Shown here in pieces: positions 33,006 to 42,398 of a stretch of DNA of 64,000 nucleotides (positions within the stretch are counted from its first letter, which is position 1; each line of letters starts with the position of its first letter). Source of the stretch: JAEYKI01 sp036679405 (lineage in GTDB: Bacteria > Bacillota > Clostridia > Christensenellales > Christensenellaceae); NCBI GenBank assembly GCA_036679405.1, contig JAVBVZ010000037.1:21230-85229 (forward strand). Reading direction: 5' to 3'. The notes under the pieces are model-generated. The model worked only from the letters and a program-made list of their open reading frames with translations. It made no database searches and was not told the origin of the DNA. The translations under genes were made by a program, and so were the position numbers.

Positions 33006-34142
33006 TCAATTCAAACTTGCACCTTTGAGGTTCCCCAGCATTTTTAATGTATCCGGCCTCGCGCCGCCCATTTTCCACAACGCAGCCCTTCCGCATCCAA
33101 GCGATTTTGAAAGGTCAAACCATCCTGCCAAAGTTTCCGCATCCGCATACCATACAGTGTGCACGGTTCCGTCCTCAGCAGTATATTCAAAATACAGGGC
33201 GCCGCTGTTTTTATCCCGCTGGATATTCCCACTGAAAAGGGAAAGTTCGTACGCCTCTGTTTCGGTAATTTCCCGCGCATTTCCGGAAGCATCCCAGTCA
33301 ATGCCGCCTGTCGCAAAGGCCATCCGCGCATTTCCCGGCAAACCGTCCATTTGTTTTGCAGTATCGCTTATGGATGCCGCATCCGTCCTTGGCCCGGGAA
33401 TGGCTCCCGTCCCATTCAAATCATAAGCCGCCACCACATACTCCGGGCCTTCCGGAAGTGCAGCGGCATCCCAGCCGCCTCCCTGTTCCAAAACGACCCT
33501 GAGTTTCATATCCAATCCGGTAAGGCGATCATACAGTTCATCTAAAAAAAGTATAAATCCCTCCCGGGCAGTGCCGCTGATATTGGCATAATTGATTTCC
33601 ACACCGTTAAATCCGTTTGTCCGCGCCAGAATCACAAGATCATCAATATGACGGGCGCGCGCCTTTTCAGTGGTCAGTAACCGTTTAAGCAGCGCCCCGT
33701 CCCTGTATATCCATTCGCCGTTCTCCCTTGCCCGGTTATTTACCAGCGTTAGATACACCGGCAGGTCATTGGCGCCTTCCCTGATCCCCAGCGCTAAAAT
33801 CATTTGGGAAGCATCTTCTGTAAAAAAGATCCCGTCCTCCTCATTGAAGGCGGCGGAATAAGCCTGTATACTATCCGGCATGCCGGCAACCGCGTTGACT
33901 TCTTCCAAGCCCTCCTGCCAGTCCGACGAATCAACCCATACCGAAAGATCAAACCGTGCAGAATCAGCCTCAGACTGCGCCGCACCGTATGCAGAAGAAT
34001 CTGCCCCGGGGTCTTCTTCCAGTTCGGCCATCCGCCCGAAATGCTTGGTCCAGAGGCCGGCTAAAAGAATAAGGGCTGCGGCCGCACAAACCAATAGTCC
34101 TATTAATATTGCTTTATAATTTATTTTTTTGGGTTTTGCCAT
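33006..34142 (-). CDS. Degenerate GH18-like membrane-anchored protein
   Basis: 378 residues. An N-terminal membrane segment (about 11-28) is followed by an acidic/Ser linker and a TIM-barrel domain of the glycoside hydrolase 18 kind. Family features are seen in LVILARTNGFNGVEINYANI and FILFLDELYDRLTGLDMKLRVVLE, and a C-terminal HTVWYADAETLAGWFDL...GCGRAALWKMGG like spore-coat YaaH-type proteins. The GH18 catalytic box DGxDxDxE reads NGVEINYA, so all acidic positions including the catalytic Glu are changed. It is therefore probably a non-catalytic glycan-binding or structural protein. Monocistronic. Confidence 0.75.
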   Translation of the reverse strand: MAKPKKINYKAILIGLLVCAAAALILLAGLWTKHFGRMAELEEDPGADSSAYGAAQSEADSARFDLSVWVDSSDWQEGLEEVNAVAGMPDSIQAYSAAFNEEDGIFFTEDASQMILALGIREGANDLPVYLTLVNNRARENGEWIYRDGALLKRLLTTEKARARHIDDLVILARTNGFNGVEINYANISGTAREGFILFLDELYDRLTGLDMKLRVVLEQGGGWDAAALPEGPEYVVAAYDLNGTGAIPGPRTDAASISDTAKQMDGLPGNARMAFATGGIDWDASGNAREITETEAYELSLFSGNIQRDKNSGALYFEYTAEDGTVHTVWYADAETLAGWFDLSKSLGCGRAALWKMGGARPDTLKMLGNLKGASLN

Positions 34143-34386
34143 ATCTCAGTCCTTAAAACTGCCGTCGGCCACACTCCGCTTTTTATAGTATTTACTAAGG
34201 GCCCGGCTGCTGCGCTTTCCATGTATTCGGATCGGCAGCAATCCCTGCCATTCAAAAGTAATGTTACCACATCTCTTCTTTTTATTCAACCAATCCACTC
34301 ATAAAGCAGGTCCTTTGGTTCCGCATAAGCCGTATTATTGGGGAAGCATTCATAAATTCTTTTCAGGCAATCCTGAAGCCGGACAT

Positions 34387-35262
34387 TTAGAAATCACAGG
34401 CCGCTTCTTCTTTTGTTTTGTTTTTCTTTATACGGTACATCTCCCTGTCGGCCCTTTCCTCCAATGAGTAAAGTGTATCGTCCGTCTTCATTTCCGAAAT
34501 CCCTGCACTGAAGGTAATGGCGACCGCTTTTTCGTCCGGCCGGTTTTGACTTCCCATCTGACCTTTCACCCTTTTTAAAACGGCTTTTGCTTCAGCTTTG
34601 TTTGTATCAGGCAACAAAATCACAAATTCGTCTCCTCCATACCTTCCCAAAATATCAAATTCACGAATGCTGGCTTGCAGGTTTGCCGCAAAATCCTGTA
34701 GGATCCGATCTCCGGCCGGATGGCCTTTTTCATCATTTATTTTCTTAAAGCAATCTATGTCTGCCATCACTACACAAAGATTTTTTTTGTACCGCTTCGC
34801 TTTTTCCACCTCAACGGCTGCCATCTGTTCAAAATATTGCCGGTTGTTTATACCGGTCAATCCATCCGTTTGGGCCATTTCACGCAATCGTTCGCCCAAT
34901 ACCTTTTCGGTTATATCCATACAACTGCCGATATAACCCATAAAAATGCCGGCGTCATCAAAAAAAGGCACCCCCCGGTCATTAATCCATCTGTAGTCTC
35001 CGTCGAACCGTTTTAAACGGTACACCATTTCAAACGGCTCTCTTTGCGCAAAAGCTTTCATATAAGTGTTCACACAGCGTTCCATATCCTCAGGGTGTAC
35101 GCCCTCGGCCCACCCGTTTCCCATTTCCTGCTGCATGGTGCGTCCCGTGAACTGCAGCCATCGCGTATTAAAATAATTACACAGGCCATCCGTGCCCGCA
35201 CGCCATAAAAGATTCGGAGAATTCTCCACAATCATTTTATACTGCCCGCCATCCAGTTCCAT
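34387..35262 (-). CDS. PAS-GGDEF diguanylate cyclase
   Basis: 291 residues, soluble. Residues about 8-125 are a PAS/PAC domain (MIVENSPNLLWRAGTDG, YRLKRFDGDYRWINDRGVPF). A GGDEF domain follows, with active site GRYGGDEFVILLPDT and an intact inhibitory site REFD five residues upstream. Makes c-di-GMP under control of a ligand or redox cue bound by the PAS domain. Second cyclase within 5 kb of the membrane one at 30223, but not in the same operon. Confidence 0.9.
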   Translation of the reverse strand: MELDGGQYKMIVENSPNLLWRAGTDGLCNYFNTRWLQFTGRTMQQEMGNGWAEGVHPEDMERCVNTYMKAFAQREPFEMVYRLKRFDGDYRWINDRGVPFFDDAGIFMGYIGSCMDITEKVLGERLREMAQTDGLTGINNRQYFEQMAAVEVEKAKRYKKNLCVVMADIDCFKKINDEKGHPAGDRILQDFAANLQASIREFDILGRYGGDEFVILLPDTNKAEAKAVLKRVKGQMGSQNRPDEKAVAITFSAGISEMKTDDTLYSLEERADREMYRIKKNKTKEEAACDF

Positions 35263-35404
35263 ACATACACCTTCCTCCTATTGTTCTATTATCATAGATA
35301 ACGCGCTGTTCCTCCACAAAACATTATTTTGTTTTTCTGTATTATTCTCCATTTAAAATCCTGAAATTCACCGCTCAAGATCCTTATATCTTATTTAAGT
35401 TCTT

Positions 35405-36154
35405 TTACCGGTAAGAAGCCTCGCCTTCCAAGGGCTTCGTATCGTAGGGGGAAAACTTAAGATTCAATTCGGGTGTTTCATCCATACCGATGTCCGCCTG
35501 CGTCAGTGTCAGGCTGAGAACATGCCCTCCTCTGGTTTTATTTTCAGAAACAAAATGCAGGTGATATCCCGCAGCATTTGTATTCCCCATAAAATCAGGA
35601 AACCAGAACCCCACCAGCGTTCCGCTGATATCGGTATAATCAAATACGGCCTGGTTTTCTACCGCCACGGCCAGAGGCGGATATGGCTTATCATATGTTC
35701 CTACACTTCGAACCTCGATTTTTGAAAGCGTACAGGGGATCCTTATGGCATACGGCAAATCATTCCTGGGCCGCAGGCTGTCCAAAAGCGCTTTGAGACT
35801 GTCATAATCCATATCCGCGTCCGTCACCTGTTTTTGGATATCTTTATCAAAAGTTGTTACCGCATAAAACGGGCTTCCTTCTTCGTCCCCCTGCACGGTT
35901 ACTTCCCCCGTCCGGGATGCCTTATACACAACCCCGTCCAAAACTATCATCTCACCGTCCAGCCGGTCAAATGTCCCAAGACCGGTATCCCCCTCTAAAC
36001 GTATATCGCATACCGTCGCAACCGCATCATAATTTCCCGCCAAAAGCGCTTCCATGGCTGCGCCCTGATAAATTGTTTCTTCATTTGCTTTTTGCGCCGA
36101 GCACCCGGCCAGCAAAATAACGCCTGCAACTGCAGCAACCCATATCTTCTTCAC
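35405..36154 (-). CDS. Exported acetolactate decarboxylase (lipoprotein)
   Basis: 250 residues. Acetolactate decarboxylase converts 2-acetolactate to acetoin. Landmarks are GLGTFDRLDGEMIVLDGVVY near residue 55 and the zinc-site region AGYHLHFVSENKTRGGHVL with three His. The N-terminus ends in the lipobox LLAGC, so the enzyme sits outside the membrane. The GTG at 36154 is chosen because GGGGGG lies five bases upstream and it gives a normal signal peptide; an upstream ATG frame does not. No acetolactate synthase gene is nearby. Confidence 0.82.
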   Translation of the reverse strand: MKKIWVAAVAGVILLAGCSAQKANEETIYQGAAMEALLAGNYDAVATVCDIRLEGDTGLGTFDRLDGEMIVLDGVVYKASRTGEVTVQGDEEGSPFYAVTTFDKDIQKQVTDADMDYDSLKALLDSLRPRNDLPYAIRIPCTLSKIEVRSVGTYDKPYPPLAVAVENQAVFDYTDISGTLVGFWFPDFMGNTNAAGYHLHFVSENKTRGGHVLSLTLTQADIGMDETPELNLKFSPYDTKPLEGEASYR

Positions 36155-36250
36155 TTTCTCCCCCCGATTCATTATGATGATATAATAAAAAATCAAATCC
36201 CGTTTCTTTTTGGTTTTTAAAAAAAGGCCCTGCCTCCCGGCATTTTTTCC

Positions 36251-37114
36251 TTATCCGCATAGTATGGAGCTCATAGGGTCATAGCTTTTGATATTTTTTG
36301 CAACCTGTCCCAAGTTGTAATTCGCGTAACAGTATTTGCATCCGCCCGGGCAGGTATTATATGCGCCGATATCAACGCTTGCCGCACAGCCGCATCCTGG
36401 ACGCTGATACCTGTCTTTTTCCGCGTTGGGATTTTTTCCGGTAATTCTTTCAATCAGCGCCGCATCAACGCAACTGGCATGGCCAACCCCGACCCCCGAA
36501 AGATCAATCTCTTCCGCACAGGTCTCCATGCCTATTCCGTAAGACATGGCGATTATTGCCAGTTGTTCTGCCGCTTGCCTCATCGTTTCTTCTCTCCATT
36601 GCCCGGGCGCTACCTCGCTCATTCGTTTTTGTGTATTGCGGTAAAAATCCATAAAACTTATAACGCACTTTTCCGTGTACCCTTTCAGCGCCCGGGCTAT
36701 CTCTTCAAAATGTTCCCGGTGCCGCTCCAGCGTATACTTTTCACTTAAAAAAATCGGATCGTAACGCCAAATCACCCGCTCGGGACCGATTCTGTCCGCC
36801 AAATTTAAAAATGAAGAAATTAAATCTTCATCTTTTGAAGGAATCCCCGGCTCAACATCTTTCCCATATCCCGTAAGGGTAAACAAAAAATAGTACGCAA
36901 AGCCGGAAAGCCGGTCCAACTGTTTTAGCATAGGCTCTGGATTTTTTGTCCAAAACACCATGCAATCCACATCCGTCCTTCGCAAAGATATCCGCCGGAT
37001 CTGTTTTGCATTAAAGGGGTTTTTCACTTCCACATATCCCTGCCGCAGCCGTTCGAAAAACCAGTCTGAAAAAAAAGCAGGGATGTCCGTCCGCCTGCTT
37101 GCGCTGATAATCAT
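36251..37114 (-). CDS. DUF1848 family Fe-S protein
   Basis: 287 residues. Begins MIISASRRTDIPAFFSDWF, the hallmark of DUF1848. TDVDCMVFWTKNPEPML and VIWRYDPIFLSEKY follow, and a C-terminal cysteine cluster (PGCGCAASVDIGAYNTC and GGCKYCYANYN) could bind a 4Fe-4S cluster. Distantly related to radical SAM/SplB-type proteins; reaction unknown. ATG at 37114 has AGGAG upstream. The AmmeMemoRadiSam pair lies upstream on the same strand with 45 bases between, so it may be co-transcribed. Confidence 0.8.
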   Translation of the reverse strand: MIISASRRTDIPAFFSDWFFERLRQGYVEVKNPFNAKQIRRISLRRTDVDCMVFWTKNPEPMLKQLDRLSGFAYYFLFTLTGYGKDVEPGIPSKDEDLISSFLNLADRIGPERVIWRYDPIFLSEKYTLERHREHFEEIARALKGYTEKCVISFMDFYRNTQKRMSEVAPGQWREETMRQAAEQLAIIAMSYGIGMETCAEEIDLSGVGVGHASCVDAALIERITGKNPNAEKDRYQRPGCGCAASVDIGAYNTCPGGCKYCYANYNLGQVAKNIKSYDPMSSILCG

Positions 37115-37159
37115 TCTTTTTTGCTCCTTTGCCTTCAAGACTCCCCCGGCTGCAGACAC

Positions 37160-38035
37160 TTAAACGTTTCCAATATAAACATAATTTAAAAATTCACGCG
37201 CCGCCATTGCAAGCTCTTCTAAGCTTTGCCTGGATGTCTGTGCCCGGTCACGCATTTCATACCTTGGAAAAAAACGGGATAAATGCAAAGGCAGGTCGGG
37301 CGTAAGACGGGCCAGCCATTCGGCCATCCGCCGCATTTCATCTACCGAATCATTGAGCCCGGGTACTACCAAAGTGGTTATCTCAACATGGCAGCCTTTC
37401 ACGGAAGCCGCAATCGTATTCTTTACTTCGTCCAGGCCGCCCCGCATGACTTCTCTGTAAACTTTTGGGTCATATGTTTTGAGGTCAATATTCATTGCGT
37501 CAATATAGGGCAACAAATCCTCCAGCGGCTCTTTTGAAATATACCCATTGGTCACAAGAACATTCTTCATGTTCTTCCGGCGTACCGCTTTAGCGGCATC
37601 CAGCACGTATTCAAACCAAATGACGGGTTCATTGTACGTATAAGCGACACCAATATTTCCACGGTCCGCAAGCGCTTCTGAATTTTCGGCAAGCGCTTCC
37701 GGCGGGATATAACGGGTCTCCGCCTGTTCGGGCCGGATACGTGCAATATTATGATTCTGGCAAAACGGGCAGGCGAAATTGCACCCTACCGAGCCGACGG
37801 AAAGGATCCTGCTGCCCGGATAGAAACGGTTCAACGGCTTTTTTTCGATTGGGTCCAGCGCCAAAGCCGATACCAGGCCGTAACTTATTGCATAAAGCTT
37901 TCCTCCGTGATTTTCCCTAACCCCGCATACGCCCCAGTTTCCCGGAGCAATCAAACAGCGATGCGGGCATAGGCGGCACCGTACTTTACCGTTTTCAGCC
38001 GCTTCTGAATAAAGCGCCTCCTTTATTTTTTCCAT
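37160..38035 (-). CDS. amrS: AmmeMemoRadiSam system radical SAM enzyme
   Basis: 291 residues. N-terminal cysteines in CRLCPHRC (20-27) precede the radical SAM motif C85-NFA-C89-PF-C92. Other landmarks are YTYNEPVIWFEYV and MNIDLKTYDPKVYREV. Belongs to the AmrS family, related to pyruvate-formate-lyase activators, and always accompanies AMMECR1 and Memo proteins. The partner fusion gene ends eight bases before this start. ATG at 38035 follows GAGGG. The biochemical role of the system is not established as far as I know. Confidence 0.9.
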   Translation of the reverse strand: MEKIKEALYSEAAENGKVRCRLCPHRCLIAPGNWGVCGVRENHGGKLYAISYGLVSALALDPIEKKPLNRFYPGSRILSVGSVGCNFACPFCQNHNIARIRPEQAETRYIPPEALAENSEALADRGNIGVAYTYNEPVIWFEYVLDAAKAVRRKNMKNVLVTNGYISKEPLEDLLPYIDAMNIDLKTYDPKVYREVMRGGLDEVKNTIAASVKGCHVEITTLVVPGLNDSVDEMRRMAEWLARLTPDLPLHLSRFFPRYEMRDRAQTSRQSLEELAMAAREFLNYVYIGNV

Positions 38036-38042
38036 TTTTCCC

Positions 38043-39419
38043 TCACCTGAACCGTTCAACTTTGAAACGCTCCATCGAATATTGCTCATTCGGGCCGATC
38101 CCGGCTTTTCTAAGGGCAATCTCCACCTGATCTTCAGGCGTATCCACCCCTTCAAGGTCGGGAAGCAGCAACCCTCTTTTGTATCCGGATGTCACAATAA
38201 CACCATATTTTTTCACGTCCAGTTCATCCATAGAAGCAATTTTCTCAGGTTCAAAAAGCACATCCACCGAATATGTCAGATTGGGAAGTTCTTCTTCTGA
38301 AACCGCCTCAAAACGCGGATCCTGTGTCCCTGCGCTTACAGCGTTTTCTATGATCTCTTCCGCCATACTATGACGTACCGGACTGATCGTGCCGATACAG
38401 CCCCTCAAAGCGCCCCTTATCTTAAGAGAAACAAATACGCCTGCGCGGGTATCCCTGAATTCTTCCGGAACCCATGCAGGCACATCAATTGTTTTCCCTT
38501 TCCGCACATAGGTTTCCAGCGTTTCTCTGGCCAAACGCACATGCGGGCTTTCATCCGCTTCCGTATACGTTTCTTCTTTTTCCTCTCCGCCCGCTTCCGA
38601 CACGCTCAGTTTCGCAACCATATATCCGACGCCAAACGGTCCTTCATAGGAATATACGTCCGTATGAAAACTCTGTCCGGACATCGCCCCCAGCATCATC
38701 ATAACAGACCGGGTTCCGCATTCCCCGGCCTCTTCCATAAACACCGGGTCGGTTAAGAGAATCCCCTGGGCGTCGGCCGCCTGCAGTTTCTCAATTAATT
38801 GCCGGTCATATTCCGCACCTTTTGGGCTGTACCCCGCAGGCGCATCTCTGGTCAACCGGTGCGACAGATCCGCACTCGCCACATAAACAACTTCTTCATT
38901 CGACTCGCTTACCGCCTGTGCGATGCACCTGCCCATTTCATACAAATCATCCGCCGGCAAAAAGGGCGTTGAGATATGCACCAGCCTGAAATCCCGGTAA
39001 GCCTGCGCAATATAATACAAAGGCACCAACGCTCCATGGTCCAAATGGTCCGACAGGCGAAGCCGCGCACGCGTATCTTCATCCAGGCTTCCCGCGGCGA
39101 TTCCCTTTTCCTGTGCCAGTGTCCGTATCCGTTCGGCCAACGGGATATCATTATCCGCTTCTACCCTCACTTCCGGACTTCTAAATGCAGCAAAGTCGCC
39201 CGAGAGGCGCTCTCCTCCCGAAATATAAAAATAATCCAAAAAGCACGGAGCATGCGGAGAGGATACAATAATCGTATCCGGCGCTTCCCGCGCAATTTCA
39301 TCCGCCGCGCGCTTCATTGCGTCAATAGTAGCCCGTGCGTCCTTTTCCGCCCCTCTGCCTACCCTGGGTACAATAATGGGCGGATGGGGCATAACATAAC
39401 TTGCAACAATCCTTCCCAT
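38043..39419 (-). CDS. Memo-AMMECR1 fusion protein (AmmeMemoRadiSam A/B)
   Basis: 458 residues. The N-terminal half (about 1-275) is a Memo/LigB-type domain with putative metal ligands His12 (VMPHPPII), SSPHAP, LDHGALVPLYY and SADLSHRL. The C-terminal half (about 290-458) is an AMMECR1 domain, with the invariant RGCIGTISPVR and LTYSVDVLFEPE. Fusion of the two with an adjacent radical SAM gene is the hallmark of the AmmeMemoRadiSam system. The precise function (metal-dependent redox, possibly nucleotide or tRNA related) is unproven. GGAGAAAG precedes the ATG. Confidence 0.9.
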   Translation of the reverse strand: MGRIVASYVMPHPPIIVPRVGRGAEKDARATIDAMKRAADEIAREAPDTIIVSSPHAPCFLDYFYISGGERLSGDFAAFRSPEVRVEADNDIPLAERIRTLAQEKGIAAGSLDEDTRARLRLSDHLDHGALVPLYYIAQAYRDFRLVHISTPFLPADDLYEMGRCIAQAVSESNEEVVYVASADLSHRLTRDAPAGYSPKGAEYDRQLIEKLQAADAQGILLTDPVFMEEAGECGTRSVMMMLGAMSGQSFHTDVYSYEGPFGVGYMVAKLSVSEAGGEEKEETYTEADESPHVRLARETLETYVRKGKTIDVPAWVPEEFRDTRAGVFVSLKIRGALRGCIGTISPVRHSMAEEIIENAVSAGTQDPRFEAVSEEELPNLTYSVDVLFEPEKIASMDELDVKKYGVIVTSGYKRGLLLPDLEGVDTPEDQVEIALRKAGIGPNEQYSMERFKVERFR

Positions 39420-39452
39420 AATTACTTTCTCCTTTTATCGGTTAGCGAAGTT

Positions 39453-40118
39453 CTAAATCCACTCAAACACGCTTTCTAAATCCCTGCGTTTTTTCTCTGT
39501 TTGCGGATGCTTCCTGTATCCAAAAGCCGCCATACAGCAAATGCCGTAAACCTTACGGTCCATAGCCCCTTCCCGGCTTAATATTTCCTCCACCTCATCC
39601 CGTACGAACCCCTCGATCGGGCAGGAATCGATTCCCAAAAAAGCCGCTGCCGTCATCATGTTTGCAAGGGCAATATATACCTGCCTGGAAGCCCAGTAAA
39701 ACATTGCGGTCTCATCGTTGTAAATTTTAAAGTCATCCGTAAAAAAATTTTTGATCCGCTTTTTCTTTGCTTCAAGTGTTTCTCCCGAAAGATGCTGTAC
39801 ATCTTTTAATATTGCTTCAACATAGTCCGATCCGGGCAGCAATTCAGAGCGCCTGCAGCCAAGTAAGATCACAAAATGGCTTGCGGTCGGCAATTGTTTT
39901 TTCGCCCCCCAACAAGCCGGACGTATTTTTTCCCTCAGCGCCGGGTTCTGCAAAACAAGAAACTTCCATGGTTCCAGCCCAAAAGAACTGGGCGAAAGAC
40001 GCGCTGTATCGCAAATAACTTTAAAATTTTCATCAGAAATTTTTTTGCCTGTGTCAAATTCCTTGCAGGCGTGTCGAAAGTGCATGACCTTTAAAATTTC
40101 TCTTCCGCTTATCTGCAT
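39453..40118 (-). CDS. Nitroreductase family protein
   Basis: 221 residues, FMN-dependent NAD(P)H oxidoreductase fold. FRHACKEFD near the N-terminus carries the FMN-phosphate Arg; RLSPSSFGLEPWKFLVL and AFLGIDSCPIEGF are standard family segments. Reduces quinones or nitro compounds. Just upstream of the Memo fusion gene on the same strand (33 bases), possibly an operon. Confidence 0.87.
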   Translation of the reverse strand: MQISGREILKVMHFRHACKEFDTGKKISDENFKVICDTARLSPSSFGLEPWKFLVLQNPALREKIRPACWGAKKQLPTASHFVILLGCRRSELLPGSDYVEAILKDVQHLSGETLEAKKKRIKNFFTDDFKIYNDETAMFYWASRQVYIALANMMTAAAFLGIDSCPIEGFVRDEVEEILSREGAMDRKVYGICCMAAFGYRKHPQTEKKRRDLESVFEWI

Positions 40119-40246
40119 TTCCCACCTCGCACAAACTTTTACATTATGTTTTTATTATAACACCAAAGCTTTCTGATTTGTATTCTGCGAAAACCAGAGC
40201 ATATCCCCGCTTTTAAAGGCCAAAATGCCCGTTTAAACATTCCGGA

Positions 40247-40606
40247 TCAAGACATGCGTTTTCTATACCGTTTTTCCAGCAAAAACAAAATACCGGCGGC
40301 CAGCGGCGGCGCAGATATCATCAAAAAGCTTTCCATGCGGACATACGTATTAAACCAAACCGTTAGAATTACCGCAATCCCGATAAAGATCCATCCCAAA
40401 AATAAAGGACGGCTCCAAAAAATCCCCAGGATCACCGCCATGGCAATGGAGGGTATAGAATGAATCAAAAAGCCGCCTATTTGTTCTAAGACTCCCGACC
40501 CCATAGAAAAAACATCAAATGCAAAAAGCATCAAAAACAACAAGTACGCAATTACAATGATCCGGGGTGCCCAAAAAAGCCTTGTGGAATTTTTTTTCAT
40601 CAGCAC
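40247..40606 (-). CDS. Small membrane protein, function unknown
   Basis: 119 residues, four predicted membrane segments: IIVIAYLLFLMLFAFDVF, a middle segment around IPSIAMAVILGIFW, GWIFIGIAVILTVWF and a last one around PPLAAGILFLLE, with basic ends. Resembles many DUF-type clostridial integral membrane proteins. The start is GTG at 40606 with AGGAG five bases upstream, or ATG at 40600. Confidence 0.6.
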   Translation of the reverse strand: MLMKKNSTRLFWAPRIIVIAYLLFLMLFAFDVFSMGSGVLEQIGGFLIHSIPSIAMAVILGIFWSRPLFLGWIFIGIAVILTVWFNTYVRMESFLMISAPPLAAGILFLLEKRYRKRMS

Positions 40607-40660
40607 ACCATCTCCTCTTTATACCCGTTTGTCACACTTTTCAGAAAAACACCGGGTCCC

Positions 40661-42136
40661 TCAAACCGGTTTGAATTCCTTCTTTTCTTTTTTGCATATA
40701 AGCTGCGCCAAATCCCGCGCACTCTTAAAAGCCATGGGGATACCGCTCCCCGGCTGGACCCATTGCCCGGCCATGTAAAAATTACGGAGTTCGGGCAACT
40801 CCCTGTAAAATGGATCGTCCGTAATGATGTTTTTGCTGTTCCATCCCTTTACCGCTCCCCTCCAGTTGCCGGTAAGGTGAATATAAGTTGCGGGTGTTGT
40901 CACGTTCATCATTTCAATATCGCTTTTAATTGGAGAGACACGGCTGTCAAGCACGTCGGCCACCCAGGCGGCCACCTCTCTTTTTTCTTTTTTATACCGC
41001 TCTTTTTCCGCCTTTTTAAGCATCCACCAGTAAGAAGCAAACTTTGTATCCATCTGCACTCTGAAAAGTGTTTTCTTTTGCCCATGTACCGTCTGTGTAA
41101 AACGCATCACTTCAATAAAAGACTGTACACTGCCGTCATGCAGCTCATGCGGAACATCCAAAATGATCCTGCGCATGGGAAATTCGTCTTCAAACGCCTG
41201 CCTAACGCCAATGGCGACCTGTATGACCGAGGGAGTCAAATCAGGTTTTTCATAAAGTGAACGTATCTGGTCATTCATAAATTTTCCGCCTAAAAGATCA
41301 AACAGCGTCCCTCTTCCGTCCATTGCGGAAACAATAATATCTCCATGCGCGCTTTTTCCGTTTTCAAACAGTATCCCTTTTGCAATCCTGTTTTCTACGC
41401 GAATCTTTTGTGCACGGCAAAAGTAATGCAGCGTACCGCCCAAAGATTCGTATTGTTCCGCCAGTTTTTCTGCCAATGCGCTTGCACCTCCGGACGGATA
41501 TCCGTTTGCCCCTACGCCAAGACCGGCAAGATAAAACATTTCCATCAAAACAGGCGTTCTGAATTGCTCGGTGATCTGCGAAATCATAGGATTTTTAAAT
41601 TGCCTGGAAAAATCATGCGAAGTCATTCTGCTCCATTTTTTCAAAAGAAGAACTTCTTTGCCTTTTTTGATCCGCATCCGTTCCGATAACCCGTACAATT
41701 CTTTTGGTTTTTCAATAGGCAGATAGATCTTTGTGATTTTGCGTGTATCGGCAATCCATTCCCGGATGAGCCCTTCGTCTTCAGGCGATATTTCAATCAT
41801 TTCCTGCTCAAGACGGCCCAGATCCGCATATTCCTCAAAGCGTTTTCCATCCGGAAAATCGTATACCGTTTTGATTGCCGGGCTGGAAAACGCAAGCGCT
41901 TCCATATCCAGAAGTTCACTGTATAATTTATAAAAAGGATGCTTGGGACCAGAACCCCACAGGCCCGTCAGTCCTCCCTCAATGCGGTATCCGTCTCTCT
42001 CCCAGCCTGTACAGAGGCCGCCCGGTTTTCCGTTTGCCTCATAGATCTCAGTGGAAAACCCGCTTTTTTGCAAATAGCACCCAAGCGAAAGCCCGGCAAT
42101 TCCCGCACCGATAATTGCAACTTTTTTACTCCCCAT
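40661..42136 (-). CDS. FAD-dependent phytoene-desaturase-like oxidoreductase
   Basis: 491 residues. FAD-binding VAIIGAGIAGLSLGCYLQKSG at the N-terminus, EANGKPGGLCTGWERDG next, then VSAMDGRGTLFDLLGG, and a C-terminal FYMAGQWVQPGSGIPMAFKS, the hallmark of the CrtI/NAD(P)-FAD amine-oxidase-like group. No carotenoid synthase or prenyltransferase is nearby, so the substrate is not a carotenoid by context; annotate as oxidoreductase only. Monocistronic. ATG preceded by GGAGGCATAAG. Confidence 0.85.
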   Translation of the reverse strand: MGSKKVAIIGAGIAGLSLGCYLQKSGFSTEIYEANGKPGGLCTGWERDGYRIEGGLTGLWGSGPKHPFYKLYSELLDMEALAFSSPAIKTVYDFPDGKRFEEYADLGRLEQEMIEISPEDEGLIREWIADTRKITKIYLPIEKPKELYGLSERMRIKKGKEVLLLKKWSRMTSHDFSRQFKNPMISQITEQFRTPVLMEMFYLAGLGVGANGYPSGGASALAEKLAEQYESLGGTLHYFCRAQKIRVENRIAKGILFENGKSAHGDIIVSAMDGRGTLFDLLGGKFMNDQIRSLYEKPDLTPSVIQVAIGVRQAFEDEFPMRRIILDVPHELHDGSVQSFIEVMRFTQTVHGQKKTLFRVQMDTKFASYWWMLKKAEKERYKKEKREVAAWVADVLDSRVSPIKSDIEMMNVTTPATYIHLTGNWRGAVKGWNSKNIITDDPFYRELPELRNFYMAGQWVQPGSGIPMAFKSARDLAQLICKKEKKEFKPV

Positions 42137-42398
42137 CTTATGCCTCCTTCAATACATTGTCGCCGCCAGCGAAGCGTCTGAAAGCCTGTTTTTATCAGGG
42201 AGCCATTCTCCCTGGTTTCGGGTTGTCTTTTTTTCTTTTTTGTTCAATATAAAACAATATAAAGACGGGTGCCTGATTTTAAAGGCCTGTTAAAAATAGT
42301 AAGTTCTTCCTGACTTCATTGTATGAAAGTTCCGTGCGCTTGTCAATCTGTCTCTTGCAAACACATTCCTTTTTCAGGCAGTTTTGGGCAAAATATCT

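Noticed and set aside
30223..35262. Cyclic-nucleotide anti-phage signalling system around the two GGDEF proteins
   Set aside because: Both are ordinary diguanylate cyclases with GGDEF and inhibitory sites; no effector or CD-NTase gene is near.
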